From assembly GCA_046155615.1 (NCBI GenBank), contig JBJXFP010000175.1, positions 1-64,000 on the forward strand: 64,000 nucleotides of DNA, written 5' to 3'. Source of the stretch: JANNVZ01 sp046155615. GTDB taxonomy: Bacteria > Bacteroidota > Bacteroidia > Flavobacteriales_D > Sanyastnellaceae. Both the position numbers and the translations under genes were made by a program. Below the pieces are notes generated by a model that searched no databases, had not been told where the DNA came from, and worked only from the letters and a program-made list of their open reading frames with translations. Below are positions 51,752-60,348 of the stretch, one piece after another; position 1 is the stretch's first letter, and every line of letters starts with the position of its first letter.

Positions 51752-52117
51752 TCAATTCTGCCCCGGGTTGGCAACCGTTTCTACATTGAAAGTTCCATCA
51801 GTTTTATTTACATGGAAAGTGATAGAAGCATTGGTGTTCTTGAGCATTTTGTGTTCGCCAGTACCTGTTACTGCGCCTTCGTTGGCAGTTATGGTAAATG
51901 TGATGCTCACAATGTTGCGCTGACCATCGAACTGTGGGTTGTAGCGAAAGTCAATGCCTTGTGCAAGCAGGTCGGTGCGCAATTGTGCAAGCTGCTCGCG
52001 GGTGGTAGTGCTGTTGATGGTTACATGAGCTTCAGTGGCGGTAATGGTGTTCTGAGCAACGATACCTGTGGTAGAAGCAAGGCATACAGCCAGTAAAAGT
52101 GTCTTGAAGATTTTCAT
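51752..52117 (-). CDS. small exported protein of unknown function
   Basis: This 121-residue protein has a signal peptide (MKIFKTLLLAVCLASTTGI, cleaved near VAQN). The body is a Thr-rich beta-alpha-beta unit (HVTINSTTTREQLAQLRTDL, then FRYNPQFDGQRNIVSITFTI and a final strand) with no Cys and no known motif. The middle LAQLRTDLLAQGIDFRYNP looks like a BON- or TonB-C-like helix plus strand. Its terminator is strong, so it is probably monocistronic. A TAGTCTTG sequence at 52,161-52,168 could be its -7 box. Confidence 0.65.
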   Translation of the reverse strand: MKIFKTLLLAVCLASTTGIVAQNTITATEAHVTINSTTTREQLAQLRTDLLAQGIDFRYNPQFDGQRNIVSITFTITANEGAVTGTGEHKMLKNTNASITFHVNKTDGTFNVETVANPGQN

Positions 52118-52340
52118 AGTGTATTTGATAAAAAAGATTTGATGTTCTGAAATGCTGGTGCAAGACTAACCAAAATAAGATGGAGTTGCCTGCATGAGGC
52201 ATGAAAAAAAATTGAGACAGACATAAGATGCTGCAGGTTGGCATCAAATAGAGTCAACAATGTGAAAAATAGTATGGAAAGCGCACCTGATCTAGGGCAG
52301 CAAAACTGCCTTCTGTAAACAAGAGTCCATTTGTCGGGCA

Positions 52341-52348
52341 TACTTTGG
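52341..52348 (+). promoter_or_regulatory. candidate -7 box (TACTTTGG) before the gene at 52,374
   Basis: ATACTTTGGCC has the same first seven bases as the box at 37,411. The leader is 25 bases. No -33 TTTG at the usual spacing. Confidence 0.4.
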
Positions 52349-52373
52349 CCAGCCAATAATTACTAATAAAATC

Positions 52374-52916
52374 ATGGCTACCACAACTGCCGGAAGCAAA
52401 CAATCTGAAGAACTGAAGCGCAATCTGTTTAGCACAGACAATGCAGTGGTAATGCGCGCTCTGCTGAAATGCAGCGAAAAGGGCACAGCAGAAATGATAG
52501 AACCACTGCTTGCTCTTTATGCCACTACAACAGAGGAAACCTTTAAAGCAGAAATAAATCGGATGCTGAGCCAACTTAAGGTAACCGGAGTGGAAGACGC
52601 CTTCATGAATGCGCTTGTGAGTCAAGACAAGCAGCATATGATAAAGGACATTCTCACCTTCATGTGGAATTCAGGAGTGCAGCCTGTGGCACATGTGGCT
52701 GCTATTACCCGCATTGCTATTGCAGGCACCTACGAAGTAGCCCTCGAAGCCCTCACTCTTATTGAGAGTATGGATGATGAGATAGATGAGGGTGAGCTTA
52801 CAGAAAGTATTGCTGAGGTAACTATCTATCTTGGTGAAAATGCTCAAAATGATCACACCCGCCTGATGCAGGAATACCTGCGCGAATTGCAATTCAAGGC
52901 AGACAACCTCGAATAA
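52374..52916 (+). CDS. cytosolic HEAT-like protein of unknown function
   Basis: This 180-residue protein is wholly helical with paired helices and acidic C-terminal turns (SESIAEVTIYLGENAQ), consistent with a short HEAT/Armadillo-like repeat (LLKCSEKGTAEMIEPLLALY, MLSQLKVTGVEDAFMNALV, DILTFMWNSGVQPVAHVAA). It has no signal, metal or nucleotide motif. It is convergent with asnB (stop 2 bases from the asnB end). I know of similar short helical proteins annotated as hypothetical in Bacteroidota. Confidence 0.65.
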   Translation: MATTTAGSKQSEELKRNLFSTDNAVVMRALLKCSEKGTAEMIEPLLALYATTTEETFKAEINRMLSQLKVTGVEDAFMNALVSQDKQHMIKDILTFMWNSGVQPVAHVAAITRIAIAGTYEVALEALTLIESMDDEIDEGELTESIAEVTIYLGENAQNDHTRLMQEYLRELQFKADNLE

Positions 52917-52918
52917 CA

Positions 52919-54811
52919 TTATTCATTGATATGGCGCTGCAGCCACATCCTGAATACCAGCAAGGAATATATAAGTGAGGTGTGTGTGCTGCGGTTATAG
53001 GTGTAAAAGTCAGTGAGTACTTCTTTCACCACTTCAGGTTTCAAATGCGATTGTTGATTCATCCTGTTCTCACCAAGGGTTTCTTGCACCAATGGTCTCA
53101 GACTTCCGCGCAGCATTTTTTCAAGTGGTATTTCGAAGCCTTTCTTTTTCCTTGCAAATACATTGTGCGGCAATTGTGCACTGAAGGTTTCCCTCAGCAA
53201 TATTTTGCCTTGTTTGATATTGACTTTTTGTGACAGCGGTAACGAATTCAGGAACTCAACTACGCGATGATCCAAAAATGGTGGTCTTATTTCCAGTGCA
53301 TGGGCCATGCCGGCTTTGTCCACTTTGGGCAGCATATCACCTGCAAGTACCAATTGCTGCTCTGCAAGCAGCATGGTATTTAGATCATGCTTGTCCAGAT
53401 CACTCACGTACCCATTTAGCCGCAGTCCCTTTTCGGCAATGTTCAATTGTTGCAGCAGGTCTTCATGGTAGCTGCCTTCGGCAAATGAGCTTAAATAGAT
53501 ATATCGCTCTTTGAAAGTTTTTTCCAGCGCCTTATTGTATCGCATCAGTTGGCGTATTCTGTTGGAAAAGGCATGTTGGCGACCACCGGGCAACACACTA
53601 ATCACCGGCCCTATGCCCGGCAGCAACCGATTTAGCGTGCCCTGCTGCATGGTACGCAAAAATGCCTTATGCTTGTGATAGCCACCAAGCAGTTCATCAG
53701 CACCATCGCCACTCAGAGCAACTTTGATGTGCCTGCGCGCTTCGCGGCACAGCAGCCATAGCGCTATCTGCGAAGGATCGGCAAATGGCTCGTCCTGTGT
53801 TTCCATCATATTTATGAAGGCATCGGCAAAGGAGGAGGACGGCAATTCAATAGCTGTGTGTTTGGCACCAATGTGGTTTGCTACTTCGCGTGCATATCTG
53901 GTTTCGTCCAAAAATGGCGTGTCAGTAAAACCCACCGAAAAGGTTTGCAATTGTGGGTTGTGCCTTTTGGCTAACAGAGCAATCACACTGCTGTCAGCGC
54001 CTCCGCTGAGCAAGCAACCAAGTGGTACATCGGCTTGTAGCCGACATTCTACAGCTTGCTCCAGCAGAGCTTCGAAGGTTTTGTGCAGTTTGGTGTGTGT
54101 GTCATATGCTACCTGCACAGGAGGTATATACCATTGCAAATGTTCAACCTTCCTCAGTTCAAGTGGATTACCGGTTATCTCTGCACACCATCCCGGTGCA
54201 AGGCGCTTCACACCACGCAAAATATTCCAGGGTGATGGTATGTAGCTAAACTGCAAAAGCAGTGACAACGATGTGCAATCAATCTCAGCCGGCACATCAT
54301 AGCGCATCAATGCGTTAAGCTCACTGGCAAAACAAAGCCTCGAATCATTCTGAAAGTAATGCAGTGGTTTCTCACCAAAGCGGTCGCAGGCCAGCAGTGT
54401 GTAACCTGTATTGCTGTTGTGGTAAGCAAATGCAAAAAAACCATTGAGCCGTTGCAAAGCTTCGCGGCCAAACATGGCGAGCATTTGCAAAAGCACTTCA
54501 GTATCGCTGACAGAGGTGAATGTGATTCCCATTGCATGCAATTCGGATCGCAATTCATTGTGGTTAAAAATTTCACCATTCAGAATGATGTGGTGAGTTC
54601 CGGTAGCATCGCACATGGGCTGGCACGCAGCCATGCTGAGGTCAACTATGCTTAGCCGGTTGTGGCCAAGCACCGCAGCCTGTAATGAGACCACTGCACT
54701 GTGGTCTGGCCCGCGATGGCGGCACTTAGTTAATGCCTCTTCAGTTTGGCTATTGGCCTTCGAAGTATCCTGACCGGGCTGTAAATAAATTATACCGCAA
54801 ATAGCGCACAT
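52919..54811 (-). CDS. asnB: glutamine-hydrolysing asparagine synthase
   Basis: ATG 54,811 gives 630 residues and puts Cys2 in position for the class-II glutaminase nucleophile (MCAICGIIYL; the third residue is Ala instead of the usual Gly). Residues about 30-200 hold RHRGPDHSAV, HNRLSIVDL, ILNGEIFNH and CDRFGEKPLHY. The synthetase domain begins near 240, with the PPi loop SGGADSS near 268 and ALSGDGADELLGGYHKH near 380. It amidates Asp (or another carboxylate) with Gln and ATP. In-frame extension to 54,847 is not supported. Confidence 0.93.
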   Translation of the reverse strand: MCAICGIIYLQPGQDTSKANSQTEEALTKCRHRGPDHSAVVSLQAAVLGHNRLSIVDLSMAACQPMCDATGTHHIILNGEIFNHNELRSELHAMGITFTSVSDTEVLLQMLAMFGREALQRLNGFFAFAYHNSNTGYTLLACDRFGEKPLHYFQNDSRLCFASELNALMRYDVPAEIDCTSLSLLLQFSYIPSPWNILRGVKRLAPGWCAEITGNPLELRKVEHLQWYIPPVQVAYDTHTKLHKTFEALLEQAVECRLQADVPLGCLLSGGADSSVIALLAKRHNPQLQTFSVGFTDTPFLDETRYAREVANHIGAKHTAIELPSSSFADAFINMMETQDEPFADPSQIALWLLCREARRHIKVALSGDGADELLGGYHKHKAFLRTMQQGTLNRLLPGIGPVISVLPGGRQHAFSNRIRQLMRYNKALEKTFKERYIYLSSFAEGSYHEDLLQQLNIAEKGLRLNGYVSDLDKHDLNTMLLAEQQLVLAGDMLPKVDKAGMAHALEIRPPFLDHRVVEFLNSLPLSQKVNIKQGKILLRETFSAQLPHNVFARKKKGFEIPLEKMLRGSLRPLVQETLGENRMNQQSHLKPEVVKEVLTDFYTYNRSTHTSLIYSLLVFRMWLQRHINE

Positions 54812-54860
54812 AGTGGCGCAAGTATAGCTGGAAGTCAAACGCAGCATGGTAGCTGCTTCG

Positions 54861-55391
54861 CTATGGCTTCATCATCATTTTTTCATTGAATTCCACAGAC
54901 TTGTTTTTTGGAATACTCAAGCTGTGCCAACCGGTTTCGTTCAGCATCTTAGCGAGAAAAACAATTTGTCCGATATGATAGCTGTAGTGAGCGAGTTGTC
55001 TGTTGAGTGCCTGAACCACTGTATGTTTTTCGCCACGAATGACTACCGTATTCATCAGGTCATTTTCTTTCAGGTTGTTCAAAATGTTGAAAAAGCACTG
55101 CCAGCCTTTTTCCCAGGCTTCATTCAATTCAAGTCTTGTTGTAAGCAGTGTTTCAAATTCTGTATCGCGATCGCGCCAAGGCTTTTCACCATCCTCTTCG
55201 TAGAAGTTTGTAAAGCGCGAAAGCATGTTTCCATTTAAATGTTGCACCAGTTTCGCAATGCTGTTGCTCTCGTTGTTGAACTCCCAAAACAGACGTTTGT
55301 CTTCAACCTGGGTCATTGCTTTTTCCGCAAGCGATTTATACTGTGCAAATAACTGCTGTACATTTTCGATGTAATTGTTTTCTATACTCAT
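54861..55391 (-). CDS. DinB-like/DUF1572 protein
   Basis: ATG 55,391 gives 176 residues beginning MSIENNYIENVQQLFAQYKS. The four-helix DinB-type bundle is visible with the metal-ligand helices: KLVQHLNGNMLSRF (first His about residue 50) and HYSYHIGQIVFLAKML (His about 133 and 137), plus PWRDRDTEFE. DinB members use a three-His site for nickel, iron or zinc; DUF1572 members often act in thiol or damage metabolism with unknown chemistry. It is a separate transcription unit from asnB, 50 bases upstream. Confidence 0.85.
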   Translation of the reverse strand: MSIENNYIENVQQLFAQYKSLAEKAMTQVEDKRLFWEFNNESNSIAKLVQHLNGNMLSRFTNFYEEDGEKPWRDRDTEFETLLTTRLELNEAWEKGWQCFFNILNNLKENDLMNTVVIRGEKHTVVQALNRQLAHYSYHIGQIVFLAKMLNETGWHSLSIPKNKSVEFNEKMMMKP

Positions 55392-55625
55392 TGTGGTTGG
55401 ATATTTTGAGAGCACTAAAGTGATAAAATTTTCTGCCCAATTGCAAAACGTCAGATGTTCTTACCAATGCAATGCTGTTCGAACTGAATGCCTTTAGTTA
55501 TTGCCTGTAATCAAAATTTGAGTTTGCCATAATTCATCCTCAGCCAACACTCTTCAACCCACATCTCCATTCATAAAATTAGAATATGCTGCGACCTATT
55601 CATGCTTAGTATAGCTGCCGAAAAA

Positions 55626-56354
55626 ATGAATAAAGCATTGAGAATAGCCATAAGCGGCTACGGCAAAATGGGCCGCGAGATCGAAAAGGTGCTTGATGCG
55701 CGCGGCCATGAAATAGTACACAGAGCCAATGCAAAGCAGCCCTTAGATGCTGCACATATACAAAGTGCTGACCTGGTTATCGAATTCAGCAGACCTGATG
55801 TGGTGGTGGCCAATATCCAGAGTTGCATAGATGCGCGTTGCCCTATTGTAGTCGGCACCACAGGCTGGTACGATCATTTGGCTGAGGTAAAGCAGCGATG
55901 CGAACATTCAGGATCTGCCTTGCTTTATGCCACCAACTTTTCTATCGGAGTAAATGTGATGTTTCATATCAACAAAACACTTGCACATGTAATGAACAAT
56001 GTGAAAGGATATGAGCCGGGGATATTAGAAGTGCATCACACTCAGAAGTTAGACCAGCCCAGTGGCACAGCTATCACTTTGGCCGAAGGCATCATTGAAA
56101 ATTACACCAGCAAAACACAGTGGGTAAACAAGCTGGCTGAGCAAGATGATGAACTGGGCATAATTAGTCAGCGCGAAGCTGATGTGCCCGGAACACATGT
56201 GGTGAACTACTCATCTGCGGCTGATGATTTAAGCATTGTGCATCGTGCCAACAATCGCTCTGGTTTTGCTTTAGGTGCGGTGCTGGCTGCAGAGTGGCTG
56301 CACGGCAAGCAAGGTGTTTTTACCATGCAGGATTTTTTAAATTTTGAATCATAG
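55626..56354 (+). CDS. dapB: 4-hydroxy-tetrahydrodipicolinate reductase
   Basis: ATG 55,626 gives 242 residues; the frame back to 55,602 has no family support. The NAD(P) loop is ISGYGKMGREIE and the active-site region is EVHHTQKLDQPSGTA (catalytic His pair and Lys). The C-terminal domain is complete (RANNRSGFALGAVLAAEWL). It makes tetrahydrodipicolinate in the lysine/diaminopimelate pathway. It is followed by lepB after 64 bases on the same strand. Confidence 0.96.
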   Translation: MNKALRIAISGYGKMGREIEKVLDARGHEIVHRANAKQPLDAAHIQSADLVIEFSRPDVVVANIQSCIDARCPIVVGTTGWYDHLAEVKQRCEHSGSALLYATNFSIGVNVMFHINKTLAHVMNNVKGYEPGILEVHHTQKLDQPSGTAITLAEGIIENYTSKTQWVNKLAEQDDELGIISQREADVPGTHVVNYSSAADDLSIVHRANNRSGFALGAVLAAEWLHGKQGVFTMQDFLNFES

Positions 56355-56418
56355 ACACATGACCAAATGCACTTGAAAAAAGTGGCAATCAACAATTACA
56401 ATTAGCTAACCTCCCGAT

Positions 56419-58074
56419 ATGATACCTTGGATATTACTTATTCTTCTCCTCATTGTCTATAGCCTTACCTTACCGATGTTGCTCGTAAGAGCAGGCCGCA
56501 GCGCCACATTAGGCTATGTGCCATTGGCCAATTTTGTCCCATTCCTGAAGATGATAAAGCGACCATGGTGGTGGACTTTGTTGTTGCTGTGCCCGGGTGT
56601 GAATTTGTTGGTGCTGATCATCATGAATGTAGAACTGGGTATTGCATTTGGCAAGCGCAGCATCACGGAGCAATGGTTATTTGGAGCCTTGCCTTGGTTG
56701 GCATTGCCTAAGCTGGCCTACAAAGAAAAAGAGGTGAAATTTATTGGCCCACGCGATTGGACTGGCAAGAAGAAAAGCTTCATGCGCGAATGGGGCGAGG
56801 CCCTGGTTTTTGCGGTGATAGCTGCTTCAGTTATCCGCACATTTTTTATTGAGGCATTCACCATTCCCACACCATCCATGGAAAAAACCAATCTGGTGGG
56901 TGACTATTTATTTGTAAGCAAAGTGAGCTATGGCGCTAAAATTCCACAAACTCCCATGTCCATTCCTTTTGTGCACAATGCAATTCCCGGTGGACTTACC
57001 AATAGTTACGTAGGGTGGTTCAGCTTACCCTACTTCAGATTACCCGGCCTTGGCAGTGTGGAGCGCTACGACCCCGTGGTGTTCAACTTTCCGCATGGCG
57101 ACACAGTGATAGTGGACATGACGTTAAGCACACACGATTATTATCGCTTTCTGCGTGATGAGGCAATGCACATTGCCAAAAACAACATCACGGAATTTGA
57201 GAAAGACAAATCAAAATACATGCAGGCCGCCCGTAAAAACCTCGGGCAAAAAAATCAGATCCACAGTTTGATGAAGGGGGGGGTGTATAAAACCAATGGT
57301 CTGAAAACACGCCCGATGGACAAGCGTGACAACTATGTGAAACGCTGTATGGGTTTGCCCGGTGACAACCTCAAAATAGTGGGCAGGCAGGTATTCATCA
57401 ATGATGCACCTGCGGTTAATCCGGACAATCTTATGTTCAGCTACAAATTCACTGTGAGTGATAGAGGCGCCCTGAAAAAAATATATGATGCATACAAAGT
57501 GAACATGGGCGACCGGCATCCATTGAAAGATGAATCTCTGAAATATGGAAAGGACACTTTGGGACGCCCATACTACTGGTCGTCATTTACCTGGAATGAT
57601 TTTCAGCAACTCACGCAAGACCCAACAGTGCTTGGTATGGAACCAACATTGGATGAGCCTGAAGACGCCATGGCATTATTTCCAAATAGCAATGCATATC
57701 CATACAACACATGGACACGCGACAACTACGGGCCTGTGCATATACCAGCTAAAGGCGAAACTATCAATCTGACCATAGAGAACATTGAATTTTACCGCAG
57801 GGTGATAAATGTTTATGAAGGGAATGAATGGCGTGAAGCAGGAGGGAAGGTGTACATCAACGGAGTGGAAACCAGCACTTATACATTCAAGCAGAACTAC
57901 TACTGGATGATGGGCGACAATCGCCACCAAAGCGCAGACAGCCGCTACTGGGGCTTTGTGCCGGAGGATCACATTGTGGGCAAACCAGTATTCACTTGGT
58001 TTAGTAAAGAGGACAAAGAGTACCAGCCAGGAGGTGAATACCGATGGAGCCGGATGTTCAGGTTTGTGAAATAA
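56419..58074 (+). CDS. lepB: signal peptidase I
   Basis: This 551-residue membrane protease has an N-terminal region with two or three helices (about 3-22, 43-60 and 62-80) and a transmembrane segment near 130. The catalytic Ser is about residue 153 in TPSMEKT, and the catalytic Lys about 308 in YVKRCMGLPGD. The C-terminal box (MMGDNRHQSADSRYWGFVP) is intact. About 155 residues separate Ser and Lys, against 55 in E. coli, so a large domain is inserted between the two. It cuts signal peptides on the outer side of the inner membrane, and the many exported proteins here are its substrates. It is probably in one operon with dapB. Confidence 0.94.
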   Translation: MIPWILLILLLIVYSLTLPMLLVRAGRSATLGYVPLANFVPFLKMIKRPWWWTLLLLCPGVNLLVLIIMNVELGIAFGKRSITEQWLFGALPWLALPKLAYKEKEVKFIGPRDWTGKKKSFMREWGEALVFAVIAASVIRTFFIEAFTIPTPSMEKTNLVGDYLFVSKVSYGAKIPQTPMSIPFVHNAIPGGLTNSYVGWFSLPYFRLPGLGSVERYDPVVFNFPHGDTVIVDMTLSTHDYYRFLRDEAMHIAKNNITEFEKDKSKYMQAARKNLGQKNQIHSLMKGGVYKTNGLKTRPMDKRDNYVKRCMGLPGDNLKIVGRQVFINDAPAVNPDNLMFSYKFTVSDRGALKKIYDAYKVNMGDRHPLKDESLKYGKDTLGRPYYWSSFTWNDFQQLTQDPTVLGMEPTLDEPEDAMALFPNSNAYPYNTWTRDNYGPVHIPAKGETINLTIENIEFYRRVINVYEGNEWREAGGKVYINGVETSTYTFKQNYYWMMGDNRHQSADSRYWGFVPEDHIVGKPVFTWFSKEDKEYQPGGEYRWSRMFRFVK

Positions 58075-58095
58075 AATAGATGTAACAGCCTATAG

Positions 58096-59196
58096 CTACA
58101 CATTGAACCTGAAGTGCATCACATCGCCATCTTCCACCACGTATTCTTTGCCTTCCACACCCAGCTTGCCAGCTTCTTTCACCGCAGCTTCGTTTTTGTA
58201 AACGATGTAGTCCTTGTATTTGATCACCTCAGCACGGATGAATCCCTTTTCGAAATCGGTGTGAATGACACCCGCAGCTTGTGGCGCGGTGTCGCCATGG
58301 TGTATGGTCCATGCACGCACTTCTTTAACACCGGCTGTGAAGTAAGTCTGTAGTTTTAGCAATGAGTATGCAGCGCGTATAAGTTTAGCAACTCCCGGTT
58401 CATCCAACCCAAGGTCTTGCAGAAAAATCTGCCGCTCTTCAAACGTTTCTAATTCAGCAATGTCAGCTTCTATAGCAGCGCCAAGCACTATCACTTTGGC
58501 CTGCTCATCTTGCACCGCAGCGCGCACTGCTTCTACATGTGCATTGCCCGATAGTACACTTCGCTCTTCCACATTGCACACGTATAACACAGGCTTGCCG
58601 GTGAGCAATTGCAACTCCTTATCCAGGTCCTTTTCATCTTCATTTTGTGCAGGCATTGAGCGCGCACTTTTGCCTTGCTCAAATCCTGATTTAAGTCTTT
58701 CCAAATAGTCTAAATGTTTTTTAGCTACCGCGTCACCTGCTTTGGCGGCACGCTGCACTTTGGCTATGCGTGCTTCCACGGCCTCAAGGTCTTTCAGTTG
58801 CAGCTCTATGTCTATTATCTCTTTGTCGCGCACCGGATTCACGCTGCCATCCACATGCACCACATTGTCATCATCAAAGCAGCGCAGCACGTGTATTATG
58901 GCATCTGTCTCTCTGATGTTAGCCAGAAATTTGTTGCCAAGTCCTTCACCTTTGCTGGCGCCCTTTACCAATCCTGCTATGTCTACAATCTCTATTGTGG
59001 TGGGCACTATGCGTTCCGGGCTTACCAATTCGGCCAGTTTGTTCAGTCTTTCATCAGGCACAGTGATGGTGCCCACATTAGGCTCTATGGTGCAAAACGG
59101 AAAATTGGCTGCCTGCGCTTTTGCGTTGCTGAGGCAGTTAAAAAGGGTTGACTTGCCAACATTGGGCAGGCCTACTATGCCACATTTCAGGGCCAT
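58096..59196 (-). CDS. ychF: ribosome-binding ATPase YchF
   Basis: This 366-residue Obg-related P-loop ATPase has G1 GLPNVGKSTLFN, G3 DIAGLVKGASKGEGLGN, and the NVEE loop which replaces the NKxD of GTPases (ATP preference). The C-terminal TGS domain is complete (FTAGVKEVRAWTI, VIHTDFEKGFIRAEVI). Length equals the family. It is convergent with lepB and divergent from the gene at 59,326. Role in translation stress is established for the family. Confidence 0.96.
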   Translation of the reverse strand: MALKCGIVGLPNVGKSTLFNCLSNAKAQAANFPFCTIEPNVGTITVPDERLNKLAELVSPERIVPTTIEIVDIAGLVKGASKGEGLGNKFLANIRETDAIIHVLRCFDDDNVVHVDGSVNPVRDKEIIDIELQLKDLEAVEARIAKVQRAAKAGDAVAKKHLDYLERLKSGFEQGKSARSMPAQNEDEKDLDKELQLLTGKPVLYVCNVEERSVLSGNAHVEAVRAAVQDEQAKVIVLGAAIEADIAELETFEERQIFLQDLGLDEPGVAKLIRAAYSLLKLQTYFTAGVKEVRAWTIHHGDTAPQAAGVIHTDFEKGFIRAEVIKYKDYIVYKNEAAVKEAGKLGVEGKEYVVEDGDVMHFRFNV

Positions 59197-59325
59197 GGTG
59201 TCTTGTTTTTGTTTTGAGTAAAAAAATTGAGGGCCGCGAAAATAGCCGTGTGGTGTGGTTGTTGTTGCCGCGTATCACATCATGCACTTTTGCATGAGAA
59301 CCTTAGTCCAACTTTTTTATCAGCT

Positions 59326-60228
59326 ATGAAAAAAATATTGATCTCACTTGTGTGCTCGCTATGCATAGCAATCACATGCGTTTCGCAAAAAAGCAAACCA
59401 CAGCCTACATCATCCGTTGCACCAAAAGCACCAGTAGCCAACACACAGCCCGCAGCTAAGCAAGAAAGTAAAAAGGTTGAACCAACAAAGATTGAGCTTG
59501 ACAACAGCACACCCAAAGCAGAGTCTGCCAAAAAGCCTGTGGTAAAAGAAAAGGAAAGCAACAAATCGAAGGAGAAGGAAATAATAAAAACAAACGAAAA
59601 AGAAGTGACCGATAACCAGCCTGCTAAGGAATTGAAGCCAGTCACCGCACGCATGCCTGTGACCATAGAAACCGAAAGCAACAAAAGCAATAAAGAAGAA
59701 ACTAAAGAACCTGTAACCACTGCAACTGAGCAGCCACATCCATTGCCGGCAACGCCCAATCCGAACCCTACAGATGATGAAATATGCACACAGGTAATGC
59801 TAAATCCTGATGTGTATTCATACTCGTGTGTATATAATAACTGCCAATGGTGTTGCCGATGCAACAACCTGTGGTACTACCGTTGGTATCATAACTTTGA
59901 TAAAGATTGCAACTGGACAGGAGACTTAACCATGGTGAACAGCACAACCGACACATTGGAACTTTACACGGAAACGCACCATGTAATGGATATGCCAACA
60001 CTGAATACTGATGCCAATTCTTCCATAGCCAACAGAGAACTATATACTGCACTGGTGCTTGTGCCTGGCGATTCGCTCACATTCAAAATGCCATGCGGTG
60101 CACTCAAGTATGAGGTGGTTCAACACAAAGAGCATGATGAATATGCTCAGGCCTTGCATCACATAGGCTGGGTGCGTTCCGTCAGTTTTGATGTGCGTGT
60201 GGCAATCAGGCCTGATGATTTGAAATAG
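59326..60228 (+). CDS. exported protein with Lys/Glu/Pro linker and Cys/aromatic-rich domain
   Basis: ATG 59,326 gives 300 residues with signal peptide MKKILISLVCSLCIAITC; the frame back to 59,227 has no family support. Residues about 22-145 are a low-complexity Lys/Glu/Pro/Ser linker (SNKSKEKEIIKTNEKEV). Then comes a compact Cys/Trp/Tyr segment with seven Cys in about 48 residues, including NNCQWCCRCNNLWYYRWYHN, and a beta domain (VNSTTDTLELYTETHH, LVLVPGDSLTFKMPCG). The linker would reach across the periplasm or peptidoglycan. I do not know the family. The gene is divergent from ychF and stands 120 bases before the LptF/G-like gene. Confidence 0.7.
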   Translation: MKKILISLVCSLCIAITCVSQKSKPQPTSSVAPKAPVANTQPAAKQESKKVEPTKIELDNSTPKAESAKKPVVKEKESNKSKEKEIIKTNEKEVTDNQPAKELKPVTARMPVTIETESNKSNKEETKEPVTTATEQPHPLPATPNPNPTDDEICTQVMLNPDVYSYSCVYNNCQWCCRCNNLWYYRWYHNFDKDCNWTGDLTMVNSTTDTLELYTETHHVMDMPTLNTDANSSIANRELYTALVLVPGDSLTFKMPCGALKYEVVQHKEHDEYAQALHHIGWVRSVSFDVRVAIRPDDLK

Positions 60229-60348
60229 TAGTCAATTTCGCATTGCCGGTGTACTAGGTGCATAGCAATTCAGCACCACTTCATCCATGGGTTGAGTTTG
60301 CGCATTACCACCCGCCACTACCTTGCGCCCACCAACTTCACCCTGCGC

